Origin: Hydra vulgaris
Taxonomy: Eukaryota; Cnidaria; Hydrozoa; Anthoathecata; Hydridae
NCBI RefSeq assembly: GCF_038396675.1
Contig: NC_088920.1
Span: 27,003,501 to 27,067,500, forward strand
Direction of reading: 5' to 3'
Length of the DNA: 64,000 nt
The position numbers and the translations under genes are program-made. The notes under the pieces were generated by a model that searched no databases, was not told where the DNA came from, and saw only the letters and a program-made list of their open reading frames with translations. Positions 23,924 through 35,580 of this stretch are shown here, piece by piece (positions within the stretch are counted from its first letter, which is position 1; each line of letters begins with the position of its first letter).

Positions 23924-26615
23924 TTAATGTTGGTTTGTAATTTGAATTAACTTTGAACTATTTTTTTTTCTTTTCGGTAAAGGATTATTTTCAATATCCA
24001 TGATATTATTGTTAGTAGATTGAATGTTACCAGTAATTGGACGAACTGAAAATTGTGACTTGATTGTATTGTCATTGTAGCCAAAATATATTTGGCTACA
24101 ATGCACGTTGTCTTCCAAAATAGTTTTCAAGGTCATCTTGGCAGAATCTTTCAGAAAATACAAATCGAACACCATTTTCAAGTAAAAATTTAACAACTTC
24201 TTTAAATGAATGCACTGTAATTTGCAAACCTTCATAAGTTTGAGAAGAAATAAACATTTTTGATTTTGAGCTCTCATCAAAACTTCCTTCTCGTTGATCT
24301 ATAGATTCTTTCCACAATTTAAAGTATAAGAGGAAGTTATCTAACCAAGCAAATCTTGAATCATCTACTGATTCATAAGGTTTTAAAAATGGCTTTCTTT
24401 TTGTTATATGCTCAACACTGTTCTTTACATTCAAACAATCAAAAAACATATCCATCATTAAACAAAATTCTGCAGTTCCAGCAGCTTCTGGTGGTCCAAA
24501 CTGCTTTAAAACATTTCCTACCGTTTCGCTCAATACTTGGGATGCAAGACGTACCCTCATCACAGAATATGGTGTTAAGTTTACATGATCGCTTGTTAGT
24601 TTAGGAACAAGTTTTAAACCTCTTTCTAAATCAGAATTATAAAATGTTGAAATATGATTCCAAAGAAGAAAAAATCCACTATTCCACATGTAGCGTGATT
24701 TACATCCAGAACCAGAATTACTTAGACAGTTTCGAGAAGTTTTGATTAGATGAGGTACATCTGCAAAGAAAAAGATGAATCTATTATCATTACTAAATAA
24801 GTTTTTAGTGCGATATATAATTTTTTTCCCTGAGCCACCATCTAATTTCTTATGCATTTTGAAAAACTTCCTATTTGGAGATGCACCATCTGCAGTTGCA
24901 GCTATGACTTTCAAATTTATACTCTCCAGATAACGCACTGCTTTCCAAAATATTGGCATAAGTTGTGTCGATGTTACTCCAGTTGTGGCAAATGTTGCTA
25001 GACTATAGGAAAGTGGGTTTACTATACTTTTAACATGAAAAACTAAAACATAAGAGGCTAGCTCTCTCACATTTTTAAGTGTTGCATAGTTAGTTTGAAT
25101 ATCTCCTAAATCTACAAATCCAATTAACTCACCAGAGTATTTATCCCAAACCAAATCTTCTTGAACTTTCATTTCATCAAACAGAATTGTAACAAATCGT
25201 TCAGAACTAGAGAAGTTAGAAGTTTTATTTGCAAGATCATTAATGACTTGAGGATTAAAACCTCTTGAAGGATGTATATAATTTTTGTAGTCTCTCAAGG
25301 TGCGTAAACTTGGAAGAACTAAAAATCCTGAACCAGTCTTACTATCAAAACGCAAATCAGAATATGCTGACGAAGATTTAGCAGCTAAATTGAGACAAAA
25401 TTTTATTATCATTGGATGATATTTTACACTACAGGGGCTAGAAGCTTTAATATACTTTTGCTGCTCATTCCAAAATAGTTTCATGAAGTCTGGAATATTT
25501 TTTTGATTAAAACCAGAGTACAATGTTTTAAGGTCTTGATCAAGTTCTAAATTAACTTTTTCACTTTCCATATTCAAAACTGTTTTCATATGTTCAATCT
25601 GATTTTCCAACTGTTTGCATTTTAAACGATGTTGTTGCAAACTTAATTTAATTCGTTCGGTGGAGGTAAATTTAAGAGGAGCATTCAGCTTTGCAGGTTG
25701 GTTTAAAGTTTTATTTTTATTATTTACTTCATAATTAGTTTTAAGTTGCAAAGAATGGCATGAATAACAACAACTCTGGGATTTTATTAAAATATTACAA
25801 TTAAGTGAACGATAAAACTCATCTTGATTTAATCTAGGTTTAAGAGGAAGTTGCTTAAAAAGCAAGTAGTTAAATTTTTTAGTTATAACATGCTTTTCAA
25901 ATTTAAAGTTTTGGTTGATTAAGTCTAAACTTTTTACTTCAACACCAGGACAAAGAACAAGAGTTTCAATATGACTTATAAATTTTGATAAAGAAACATT
26001 TAAAAAAGATCCTTTATATTGAAGGTACAAAAGATGATCTATTGGTAACATCCAACCAAAAATTCTTACACAATAGTCTAGCAACTCGTCGACATAAATT
26101 TCATACTTTGGTAAAATATGTTCTGGAGAATTACAAGTAATTACTATAAATCTATCATCCAAAGAAATTTTCCAACAATCATCAAGAGAGAGCTTTAAAA
26201 TACGTTTTGTAAAATCATCAAAAGATTTGTAACATGACGTTGTAGTTCGAGAAATTAACTCTTGCGTCACTAAAAACTCCTCACGTTTTGTAATGGATAT
26301 TGAACTTCGCTGTGATTGATTACTTTTCTTAGGGAGATTTAGAGTTGGCAATGCTCCATCCTTTAAAATTTTTCGAGATGAGTAAACCCAAAATTGATCT
26401 TCAGTAAAGTGAAGCTCGCAAATATAAATGTTGAAGGAATCAATTCGTTTTTTCAAAGAATCATCGATGAGTCTGTCTCTAGTAATTACGATAATAAGCT
26501 CATTACTCCATTTCTTATTTGCATCATTAGTTGGAGTAGGAACTTTGAAAATGCTGATACCTTTGTGTCTTCTTGAAGTTGAACAACCAAATATTGCACA
26601 ATTTTCACCAGGCAT
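23924..26615 (-). CDS. THAP/P-element-type transposase
   Basis: The main frame is 839 codons from the ATG at 26615 to a stop at 24096. It begins with a THAP zinc finger: Cys6, Cys11, Trp36, Cys66, His69 and an ALPTLNLP block at 88-95. A coiled-coil-like stretch follows at about 325-350 (KLSLQQHRLKCKQLENQIEH). Next is the RNase-H-like P-transposase core, with LFDEMKV and ATADGASPN as likely catalytic Asp motifs, an ADVPHLIKTSRN segment and FGPPEAAGTAEF. The C-terminal QDDLENYFGRQRAL is the family's conserved end block. A stop then interrupts; the expected continuation (YFGYNDNTIKSQ) is present in another frame down to 23924, next to a short inverted repeat at 24077-24101. The protein is nearly intact, and the last part probably needs one frame correction. 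Confidence 0.85.
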
Positions 26616-26796
26616 ATCAAAAAAAAATCAATTTCAATAAAAATAGAAAGACAACTTTAAAAAATAACAGGCAACCGCTAACAACAACAATCTTTTTGTG
26701 CAGGTTCGGAAGTCCGGAAACGAGAAAAAACAGTATGAAAGAGTTAAAACAATGCGCTATTGTTCGCTTCCAAACTATATCTTTCTTATAACTATG

Positions 26797-27595
26797 AAAA
26801 AACTGACAATAGTAACTAAGCTATTAACGATATAAATTATTAAACGATAGTAACTAAGGTATTAAAAAACCTAACTAACTTAACGCGAATATTTTAAAAG
26901 TGTTTACGTAAAAACTTTTTAGAAACAACGTAAATTTGTATTATATAACGAATTATTAAAAAATAAATATAAACCGTAATATATAATGATACAAAGTATG
27001 GGTATCGCAAGGAAGCATATTATAACAATATTTTTCATTGCTTACAAATCTATTATTTAAATCAGATCGTAATCAATTTTTAAACAGTGTATATGCTAAC
27101 CAACACGACATGGTGCGAAGATTTTCACTTTTTATATATATTTTTATATTTTTTTTCATTACGCTTTGTTTTGTTCGATCTATTAAATAGATTTCGGGAA
27201 AATTAGGTATATTGTAAAAAAAGTAAATTGTAAGTTATAAACCAATGGTTAGCATTTTGTTTATTCTGTTACATGGCAGAGTGGTATAAGTCTAATGATA
27301 TCAATAACGATGCTGGAACTGTTTTTTGTAATGCTCCTCACTAAACAGCTGTTTTTGTTCACAGCCATAGTGATATTAGTCAGTCTTCTCAAATCTAGAT
27401 ATGAGTGACTTATACCACTATGCATCTCAGGGGCTCAAATAAGACTTACTGATAAACTGTTGTAAATAAATTACTAATTGGTTAGCAAAAGAATAAATAC
27501 TAAAACTTTTCACATAATAAATAAATAGTTGCAGAATTATTTTATATGGGGACGAAAAAATTATCTTAATTTACTTGTATTTAAACAAAACTGAA
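26797..27595. other. AT-rich spacer with a short inverted repeat
   Basis: A 19-bp phrase containing ATAGTAACTAAG occurs at about 26805 and 26852. An inverted pair AGTGGTATAAGTC / GACTTATACCACT lies at about 27281-27293 and 27403-27416, possibly a small foldback element. No gene is seen. Confidence 0.5.
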
Positions 27596-27599
27596 ATCA

Positions 27600-30100
27600 G
27601 AAGGTAAAATGTAGACTCGAGCGAATTGACTGCCCCGATAAAGTCGCCAAAAAAACAACATACATCAAAATTTTCACCAACCCTTTTTCTGACCAAGAGT
27701 TCGTGACAACATCCGTCAATTTTAGTAAAACGAGGAGAGGACCAGGATACTGGAAATTAAATAGTTTCCTTTTAGAAATAGAGGTGCATAGGCAAAAAAT
27801 TGAACTCAAGCTAATTTAAGCTGGCAAGAAAAAAAACGGTCCTATAATTGAATTCTAAAATGTTGGGACAACTGCAAAATTTTTGTTAAGGGTGAACTAC
27901 AACACATATCGATACAGGAAAGTGCGAAAAACAAAAAACAAATCAAAAGGATTGAAAACGAAATCCAACGGGAGCGACAAAACGCTATCCCGAATTTAGA
28001 TAGCATCAAAGAAAAACGCGATGCTCTTTTCTTGCTCCAGTTTCCAGGAAAGTTTATTCGCAGGAAACAAAAACTTATCGAAGAAGGAGAAAAACCTTCA
28101 AAATTTTTGTATAATTTGGAAAAAACTCAACAGCGGAACAAGTCAATTATCGAAATTCGCAAGAATGACGGCACATTGACGAGTGAATCTGGTGAAATAC
28201 TTTATTGCCTAGCATCATACTATAAAAACATTTGCACCAAAACAAATTTATGCAAAGACAGCCAAAACTTTTCACACATCACTAAACATTTAAGTGATGA
28301 TGAAAACCAATTTTTAAACACCCGCCTAATTGGCGCGAAACTAAAAAAAGCTCTTTTTAAATTTGAAAACAGAAAATTTCTGGGCTATGATGGACTCCCT
28401 GCTGAGTTTTACAAAACTTTTTGGAACGTTTTAGAAAAAGACTTTGAAGAAATTGCTTACGAAATACTTGTTTTAAAGAAACAAACCAGCCACTTTATGG
28501 AAAAACCAATTATTTCACTAATTCCAAAACAAGGAGATCTTACTCAATGCAAAAATTGGAGTCCCATATCCTTAATCGGCGCTGATTATTAAATAATCAC
28601 AAAAGCGCTGGCCCTAAGACTTGCAAAATTATTGGGAAAAATTATAGAACCAAGCTAAACTTGCGGAGAGTAGGATAGAGAGTTTCGCACTACCAGGAAC
28701 ACTAAAACCCCTTAAACTACAGCAATAAACAAACAATTCGAACTTTTTTGCCAAGAACGTAAAATCTGTCGGCTTTTTTTTCCAAAATGTAAAACTATTT
28801 GAAAAAGCAGGTGGATCAATGCCTCAAAAACCAAGGGTCTTGCACTTGGGGTTTTGATCCTAAAATGTACCCTGAATTGGACAACATAGAGTGGAGCAAT
28901 AACACTGTTTTCAAAATATTAGGTTCTATTTTTTACACCAGACTGAGTAAAACTATCAAAATCAACTGGATAGTAACTCTGAACAAAGTAGGAAAAAACT
29001 CAAGTTTCTAAGACTAGTTACATTTTCACATAGGGGAAAGACTACGTTGATAAATACGCTAGCTATGTCAAAAGTGTGGTTTCTGGCAAACGTGTTGCCC
29101 ATTACTGAATGGGTAATAAACGTCTCCATAGAGTCATTTTCGAAAACCTGTGGCAAAAGACTAATTTCAATCCGGTCTAGAGAGACACTTTTTTATCCGT
29201 TAAAAACAGGGGGCTTGGAATTTTATCACCGAAGGAGCAAAGCCTAGCTCTCCGCCTAAAAACGCTCTTTCAATTGAAAGAATGCAAAGAGGACCAAACC
29301 CATAACTATTACTATTTTTCAAAGTATTGGTTAGCAAGTTCACTTTTAAAATTTACAAACCAAAAACAAAGCTAGAATTTTTTAAGACAAAACAGTTATC
29401 CAAAACGCTAGGACAACAAAACGTCTCAGTACTACAAAACAACAATTGAAATATTAGGCAAAAACGGGTCCCTGTTTAACATCCTCCTAAAATCAACAAA
29501 TAATTTTTACATAAAGTGGCAAAAAACAAAAAGACAGTCGTGCCAGCTCAACTTTTCTGGAACAGTTCAACAAAAACAACAATGCTATGAACCCAAATTT
29601 GGAAAAAGAACTTTACCTCCCACGCATCGGACCAACACAAAATACCCTCTATCGATTTCTACAGTCTACCTTCTGCGGCCTTACTTACCTAAAGCACAAG
29701 GCAACAGATTGCTAAAAACAACAAATACAAAACGTGCGGTTAAATTGAGGACAATCTTCAAATCTTTGCTTACTGTCCTCCTTCTGTTGAAATATGGGAA
29801 TATTTGAAACATGCATCTAACTTCCTTAATTTTGTTGCTTGGAACTACGAAGTTATCGGAGAAAACTCCGACCTCGCAGTTGTTATTGACACTCACTCAA
29901 ACCATCATGAGTGAGATATGGAACAGCAGATGCCATCACATGTACAGTAATACCAAAGTTGTCCTAATGGCAGTGATCAGGATAATAATCAGAAACATAA
30001 GAAATATTATTATCTTAAAATATAATTATTATGTTCGCAGAAACACTGCAGACATTTTCTGTCAACTATTTTGTATCAATAATGTATTGTGCTAAGTAGA
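27600..30100 (+). pseudogene. L1/Tx1-like LINE ORF2 relic
   Basis: Fragments in correct order of an ORF2 protein. RRGPGYWKLNSFL (endonuclease C-terminal block, about 27733) is followed by a basic linker running into KFLYNLEKTQQRNKSI. An RT start with GYDGLPAEFYKTFW and LIPKQGDL then WSPISLI falls within the 186-codon frame 28032-28592. The RT continues in other frames with TLAMSKVWFLANVLP and TGGLEFYH (about 29050-29230). The C-terminal stretch MSEIWNSRCHHMYSN ends in FCINNVLC near 30090. Stops and frameshifts are frequent. Target-primed retrotransposition is the family role; this copy is inactive. I did not find ORF1. Confidence 0.8.
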
Positions 30101-31935
30101 GAATAGGAATCTTAAACTAAACATATGAGCTTAACAAAAACACTGGCTCATTAAAAGATCGGCATGTTTAGTCAAGAGTTCACATTCTCTGCAAACTTTA
30201 TTTTGCAACAAAAATATTGTTATTTATGATTAACGAACAATCACTGCCAGTTCTTATTTTATGATATATAATTTATATTTATATGATATATAAATGTTTT
30301 CTGTGGCGTTCGTAACTTCGAACTTTTTTGCTCGTCAGTGCTGGTGTATGTAAAAGTCCTCTAAATGTAGTTTTCTTTTAGAAAATCTTTCTTTATCGCA
30401 TACTTCAAAATAACTTTAAATAATTTCTTTTAAATTCTGTTTCAAATCATCGACTTCTTCTCGTACAATGGCTTAAAAGTATAAAACCAAAAATATTGTA
30501 AAACTTGTATATTGTAAAAGATAACCTATCAAGTGGAGACAATATAATTTTATAAAATTGTAAATGTTTATTATTTTATTAAAAAAAAAAAAAAAATATT
30601 TTAGCGAAACAACAAAAAGTAAATGTTTTCCGAGTTTGTCTTTTGAGCTTGCGTATAAAATGATCCTAGCTTATACTATTCTTAACTACGATGCAAAAGA
30701 TTCACAAAATACAAAGAATAAAATCATTTTTAGATTAACAAGTTTTATTGTATATTATTTTTGTAGAGTTTTTTAAAGAAATAAAGATTTTAAATGTGTA
30801 AAGATCACGTATAAAATTTTAGAAAATATTGAAAGATTTTTTTTGTATAAAGATTGCATTGAAAACATCTTTATACCAGGTACATGTTATAAATGCACTA
30901 GCTGTGTTAGATTATAATAATTTTCTTGGTTTGGTACTTATAGAATAAACACACATTCAAATCTCCCTCTTGGCAGTATTGGTTGAAAAATACAGTATAT
31001 TATTTTAAAGTATACCGTAATTTATTGATTTATAAAGTTAAAAGTGCCCGAGCAAGGTTGTGGCGAGTGAGATCAAGCCTTAAAAGCACTTATCTAAACA
31101 TAGCAGCGGAATTTATGACCTCAAAATCATTTTTTCTTTATTTTTATTGCTTACCATATTTTTAAATAGTTCAAATTTAGCAAAAAAAATTTCTTTACTT
31201 TTTGCTTTCATGAATTAATAACGTCGTTAAGTAAAGAAAAAATTGAAAAATACTGTAAATATTTAATCAAGTCTTTTTACATATAATTTTACAGTTCTCA
31301 GTAACTTGTAGGTCAATTTAATAGACGTTGAAAAATGCTCCATCCTCTTTAGGAATGGGGGTGCAAATTATGTTAAGCCTTAAGTATACCTTGCTACGGC
31401 AATAAACGTCAATATGCTTAGCAAATAACTGGATAAAACAATTTTAGAAAATTTTGAAAACAAGTTATCATAGTTGCTACTTATAGCTAGAATAAAAAAA
31501 CTCAACAAAAAACCAAAAAAATGTTTTTTAAAGGGGGTTTCTAAAATTTTTATAATCTGCCTCACAATATTTTACCATAAAGCTGTTACCATAACAACTA
31601 CCTAAATAAGAGATTAAACCTTACCCACAAATTAAAAAATAACTTATCTTTTTTTAAAAATTTCCCGAGTAAAAAGTTTCCGGAAAATTTTCATCCCTTC
31701 TTGCTAACGCTTAAATGTTTACACCTACAGGCATTAGTACATAACGTAATATAATTGGAATTTTTACATTTGCATAATTTTAAGTTACAATTTGGTATTA
31801 ATTTACGTAAGTTTCGCATTTACATGCTGTAATATTCAATACAAATTTTTTATTTTAATTTATAAATTGCAATTACTCTCTAAATTTTTAAATTAAACAG
31901 AAATTGTTTTTATATAAATTTTGGTAACAAATGAG
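30101..31935. other. AT-rich intergenic DNA, nothing recognised
   Basis: Only short frames of biased composition, and no motif or repeat that I can name. Confidence 0.5.
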
Positions 31936-31939
31936 ACGT

Positions 31940-32560
31940 CGCCAACAGCACACATCCAACACTGGCACTACATTGCATTTTAAGTTAGCGAAGTGTAGTA
32001 TTTACATCGATTCAACGTTGTATTTTTTAGTTGGCACTTAAATATAGCACTGGATTAAGTCAGAAGTGGCAAAAGCTATTAGACACTCTTTACTTGTTCA
32101 AGTAAACAATCAAAAGTTTACAGTTATTAATGATGTTTGTTTTACATGTGGTCTGATATTTTTATATCTACGAAAGATTTTAGGACATATAATTTTGCAC
32201 TCGCTACGTTACAACGTTGCGATTCAATTGGGTTCTATACATTGTATCGACGTTGATTCATATATATTGAATCAATGTTGGGTTATACACATTGGATCAA
32301 CCTTAGTCCATATACATTGAATCAACGTTGAGTTATTGACATTCGATCAACGTTAGGTTTAGATTGTAAAAACAATCAAGTTTTGCGATGTTTTTACATA
32401 CGTTGGCCCAATGTATCTGTGCAATCTGCTTTTAGTTGCGTCAGTATTAAGCCTTTTATCTGAATTATTATTAAAACATGACATTGGATCAACGTTGGAT
32501 TTGCATCGGAAATGGTTTTACGTAGGCCCAATGTATGTGTGCTTGCTGGGTATTACCACC
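31940..32560. repeat. Dispersed ATTGRATCAACGTTG motif cluster
   Basis: Variants of ATTGGATCAACGTTG recur irregularly (about 32008, 32243, 32265, 32297, 32315, 32343, 32483). The phrase GGCCCAATGTATSTGTGC appears twice (about 32405 and 32525). This looks like a decayed repetitive element. The frames crossing it are not credible genes. Confidence 0.55.
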
Positions 32561-33150
32561 CAAAGCCAAATAGACTTTTATCAACTCAAACCATGGAGTT
32601 CCAATTATACTTAATGGTGGCCTGGTAGAATATATAAAAAATATTCCAAACAAAAAAGTCATTAAAAAATTAATATTTTCTTTAAAAAATTACAACTTTG
32701 AATATTTTTGAGGGTATTTTTGAGGTTCCACTAATGCCTCTAACGTATTCATCTTTTTTAAAGTACTTATTCTCCTTTTTAAGATTCTTTTGATACCAAG
32801 TTGTAAGAACTTTGATTAGAATTAAAAAAGTTGTGACATTTTAATTAAAAAAACTCTAAATTTGGTCACATTTTCCTTAACAAATCCTTATATTGAAAAT
32901 TCTGTACTTAAAACGACATAAATTTTTGTAAAAGTTTTGACTTTGATATCTGATTAGGTATCACTTCATACAGTTTACATAAGTTTACAAACTGCAATAA
33001 AACAACTTTACTAACTTTTGATGGTCATAACTGCCAAACAAAAAATTTAAAAGTGATATTAAAAGCACATAGAATCAATATGGTTAAATAAGCTATTCAA
33101 GTCATTTTAGGCATAAAATGCATATGTAAAATGCCAATAAATATTTCATT
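32561..33150. other. AT-rich DNA, nothing recognised
   Basis: No gene, RNA or repeat that I can support. Confidence 0.5.
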
Positions 33151-33272
33151 AACTTATAGTGCATACGCTATATCAAAAGAACTTATAGTGCATACGCTAT
33201 ATCAAAAGAACTTATAGTGCATACGCTATATCAAAAGAACTTATAGTGCATACGCTTTATCAAAAGAACTTA
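33151..33272. repeat. 29-bp tandem repeat, 4.2 copies
   Basis: The unit begins AACTTATAGTGCATACGC and ends ATCAAAAG. Copies start at 33151, 33180, 33209 and 33238. The last full copy has one A-to-T change, and a 6-base partial unit follows. Confidence 0.97.
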
Positions 33273-34686
33273 GTAAGTGACAAAGATGTTTGTACATTTG
33301 CTTGATGAATCTTATCTGTTAACAAAACAGCTCACTATATAAAGTTTTCAGCCATCTGTGCAGTCACATAAAGTACTCAGTTTGCTATATAAAGCTTTGC
33401 CAAATGTTTCTAAAACAAAAAGAAATTTAATACAAAAATTTTAAGAGAGAAAAAAAAACATACATAGTAAAAGTGATTTAAATATTGTTTTATATTCCTA
33501 GTTTTGGTGTATTCCTCGGAATTTTACAGGCAACATTAAAATCAATTTTTTTTTTACTGAGTGTGTACAAAATATGTAATAAAAAGTGCAAAAAACTATT
33601 AAAGAGACTATGTTATATTTTTAAGCAAATAATTGTTTTAAAACATTATGCAACTACAAAGTTTTTTTGTTATTCAGATAATCATTTTGTGTGATGTTAT
33701 GAAAAACTGCAATACTATGTTATTAAACAATAAAAATCTGTTTTTGTATGATGCAACTACAAATAAAATATTACCTTGAAAATTTATGTGTAGAAAGAGA
33801 TTTTTTGTTATTATTATTAAAATATTAATTTATAATAATATTTTATACTTAATAATTAATAATTTATTATAATAATAATTTATATTTCTCATATTACCCA
33901 GTACTCTGGGTAGTATAAGTATATTAGCTGTATTTTGAAAAGCTCTGTCATCCACAAAGACTAGCAGTATTAACAAAAAAAAAAGGAGAACGAAGAAAAA
34001 TCCGGAAAGCAGAAAATAGTTTTCCATTTCGGTGGGACTCATTCAGCAATTGATCAAAATTTTGGTATGAAGCTATCAACCAGCTATAGGTTTGTAGATA
34101 TTTTGTAACTAGCTACAAAGGTACGATATGTAGCTAGCGACACTAAAAATCGAATTTTTAAAGATGTTAAAGACATAAGGAAAAAATAAAGAAAAAAATA
34201 ATCGCTTGAAAATCGCTATAAAACTAGCAAGTCGCTAGCTCATTTACCACCGGGTATTTTCATTGGGCTAATTTGCTTTGTAAGACCATAATCCATACTC
34301 ACAGGACAACGTGAAATAAAATTTAATAAACAATTTTTCTTTCGCAACATGAAGCGTGCATTGTCTTGTTATTTGACTTTGTATTGCTAAATACCTTTTT
34401 AACTTGGTAAATAGCTTTTAATTACCTAAATAGGCTTTTTAAATCTCTATAATTAGAGGATTATTTTTATGTAGAAAAAGTTTTGAAATTTTAAGATTTC
34501 ACAGTCATTTCAAGGCGAGCTAAACAAATAGATAAAATGCTTAAACAAAACAAAAATAAAAATGCATTTAAAATAGATTTTATTCTATTAACTTCAGTTT
34601 AATAAAAAAAGAAATGTTTTATTTATTTATTAAAAAATAAAAAGTAAGTTTGAAAAAATAAAGTTTTTTAAAGTTATATTGTAAAA
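33273..34686. other. Upstream region of the RING gene
   Basis: AT-rich with no recognised gene. The promoter of the downstream RING gene presumably lies in the last few hundred bases, but I cannot point to a specific element. Confidence 0.4.
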
Positions 34687-35220
34687 ATGGATATAAATAA
34701 CTACATACTGGGAGTAATTTTTCTTGTTATTTTGTTATTGTGTATTTTAATTCGGATTGTAAGACCGTACGTTTCTTGTTGTTGTTTGTGCTCATGGAAA
34801 CCTAAAGATGGAGAGTTAATGCTATTGGAAGAGTCGGGAGAGATAGGTACAAATTACCGCTCAATTGACTGTGGTTTATGCTACTTTGTGTATACAAAAA
34901 AGATAAGCGAGACAAAATTAGTTTGGATTCATGAAAGTTTCAAAACAAGCAAAAACTTTCCTAGAGACGATGTTTGCGTAATTTGTTTAGAAAGTTTAGA
35001 GAACGACGTAACTGTTTTAAATTGCAATCACAGTTTTCATAACAAATGCATACGCAAATGGTTGTTCAAAAATGAATCAAAATATTGCCTTTGTCCTTTA
35101 TGTCAAAAAGTTATATTTTCACAAAAAATACACTTAGGTGTTTTATCCAATAGCTGTAATTATACAATAGAATCATATCCAGTTCACCGTGGATACCATA
35201 GTATAGTTACGATTGTGTAA
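34687..35220 (+). CDS. RING-H2 membrane protein, probable E3 ubiquitin ligase
   Basis: 177 codons, intact, single exon. Residues 5-27 form a hydrophobic membrane segment close to the N-terminus, followed by a Cys-rich juxtamembrane stretch (residues 31-35). Residues 97-139 are a RING-H2 finger with Cys97, Cys100, Cys113, His115, His118, Cys121, Cys136 and Cys139. RING-H2 proteins recruit ubiquitin-loaded E2 enzymes, and membrane-anchored ones usually act at the ER, Golgi or plasma membrane. Neither neighbour is transposon coding sequence, so I take this as a host gene. The ATG is the first in frame and follows an A-rich leader. Its substrate is unknown. Confidence 0.8.
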   Translation: MDINNYILGVIFLVILLLCILIRIVRPYVSCCCLCSWKPKDGELMLLEESGEIGTNYRSIDCGLCYFVYTKKISETKLVWIHESFKTSKNFPRDDVCVICLESLENDVTVLNCNHSFHNKCIRKWLFKNESKYCLCPLCQKVIFSQKIHLGVLSNSCNYTIESYPVHRGYHSIVTIV

Positions 35221-35483
35221 TAGTTAAAAGATAAAAGTTATAATTGTTAAATTATTATTGTATAATAGCATTGATTGAAAATATATCTAACGAGTACCTT
35301 TTTTTTTTTTTTACACAAATGTTCTTGTTTTTCACTAAGCAAAAAAATTTTAATCATTCTTAAAATTATTTTAACTATATTGATATTAAGGTTTTTACTT
35401 TCTTTTTAATAAGGTACTTCAACATCGCACTCTTAACCAAAGGTATTTTGCGGCTTTTTTGAGCAATGAAAGAAGTTGATTTT

Positions 35484-35580
35484 AGGAGCTGTCCATTAAT
35501 TACGTCAACAATTTTTTGGCGACTTTTACCTCTTCTCCCCCTCCCCCTTGTCAACAATTAATCCCCCCCCCCTCCCGCCT
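35484..35580. mobile_element. Solo MITE end, GTCCATTAATTACGTCAAC type
   Basis: GGAGCTGTCCATTAATTACG at 35484 is followed by a C-rich inner stretch (about 35530-35577). The matching opposite end is not found downstream, so it is probably truncated. Confidence 0.6.

Larger units (their letters stand above)
21296..26796. mobile_element. P-like (THAP) DNA transposon, two convergent genes
   Basis: The left end reads CATAGTCATAAGAATACATA and the right end, on the minus strand, CATAGTTATAAGAAAGATAT. Both continue with AGTYTGGAARC, giving about 31 bp of imperfect terminal inverted repeat. The 7 bp AAAAAAC directly flanks both ends (21289-21295 and 26797-26803). If the terminal G is shared, an 8-bp GAAAAAAC is also possible. 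Inside are a plus-strand C2H2 protein gene and a minus-strand P-type transposase gene pointing toward each other, with three TA-rich microsatellites between them. Drosophila P elements have 31-bp ends and 8-bp duplications, so the assignment fits. Confidence 0.85.

Noticed and set aside
32066-32614. Two plus-strand frames of 84 and 67 codons
   Set aside because: They run through the repeated ATCAACGTTG region and have no recognisable domain.
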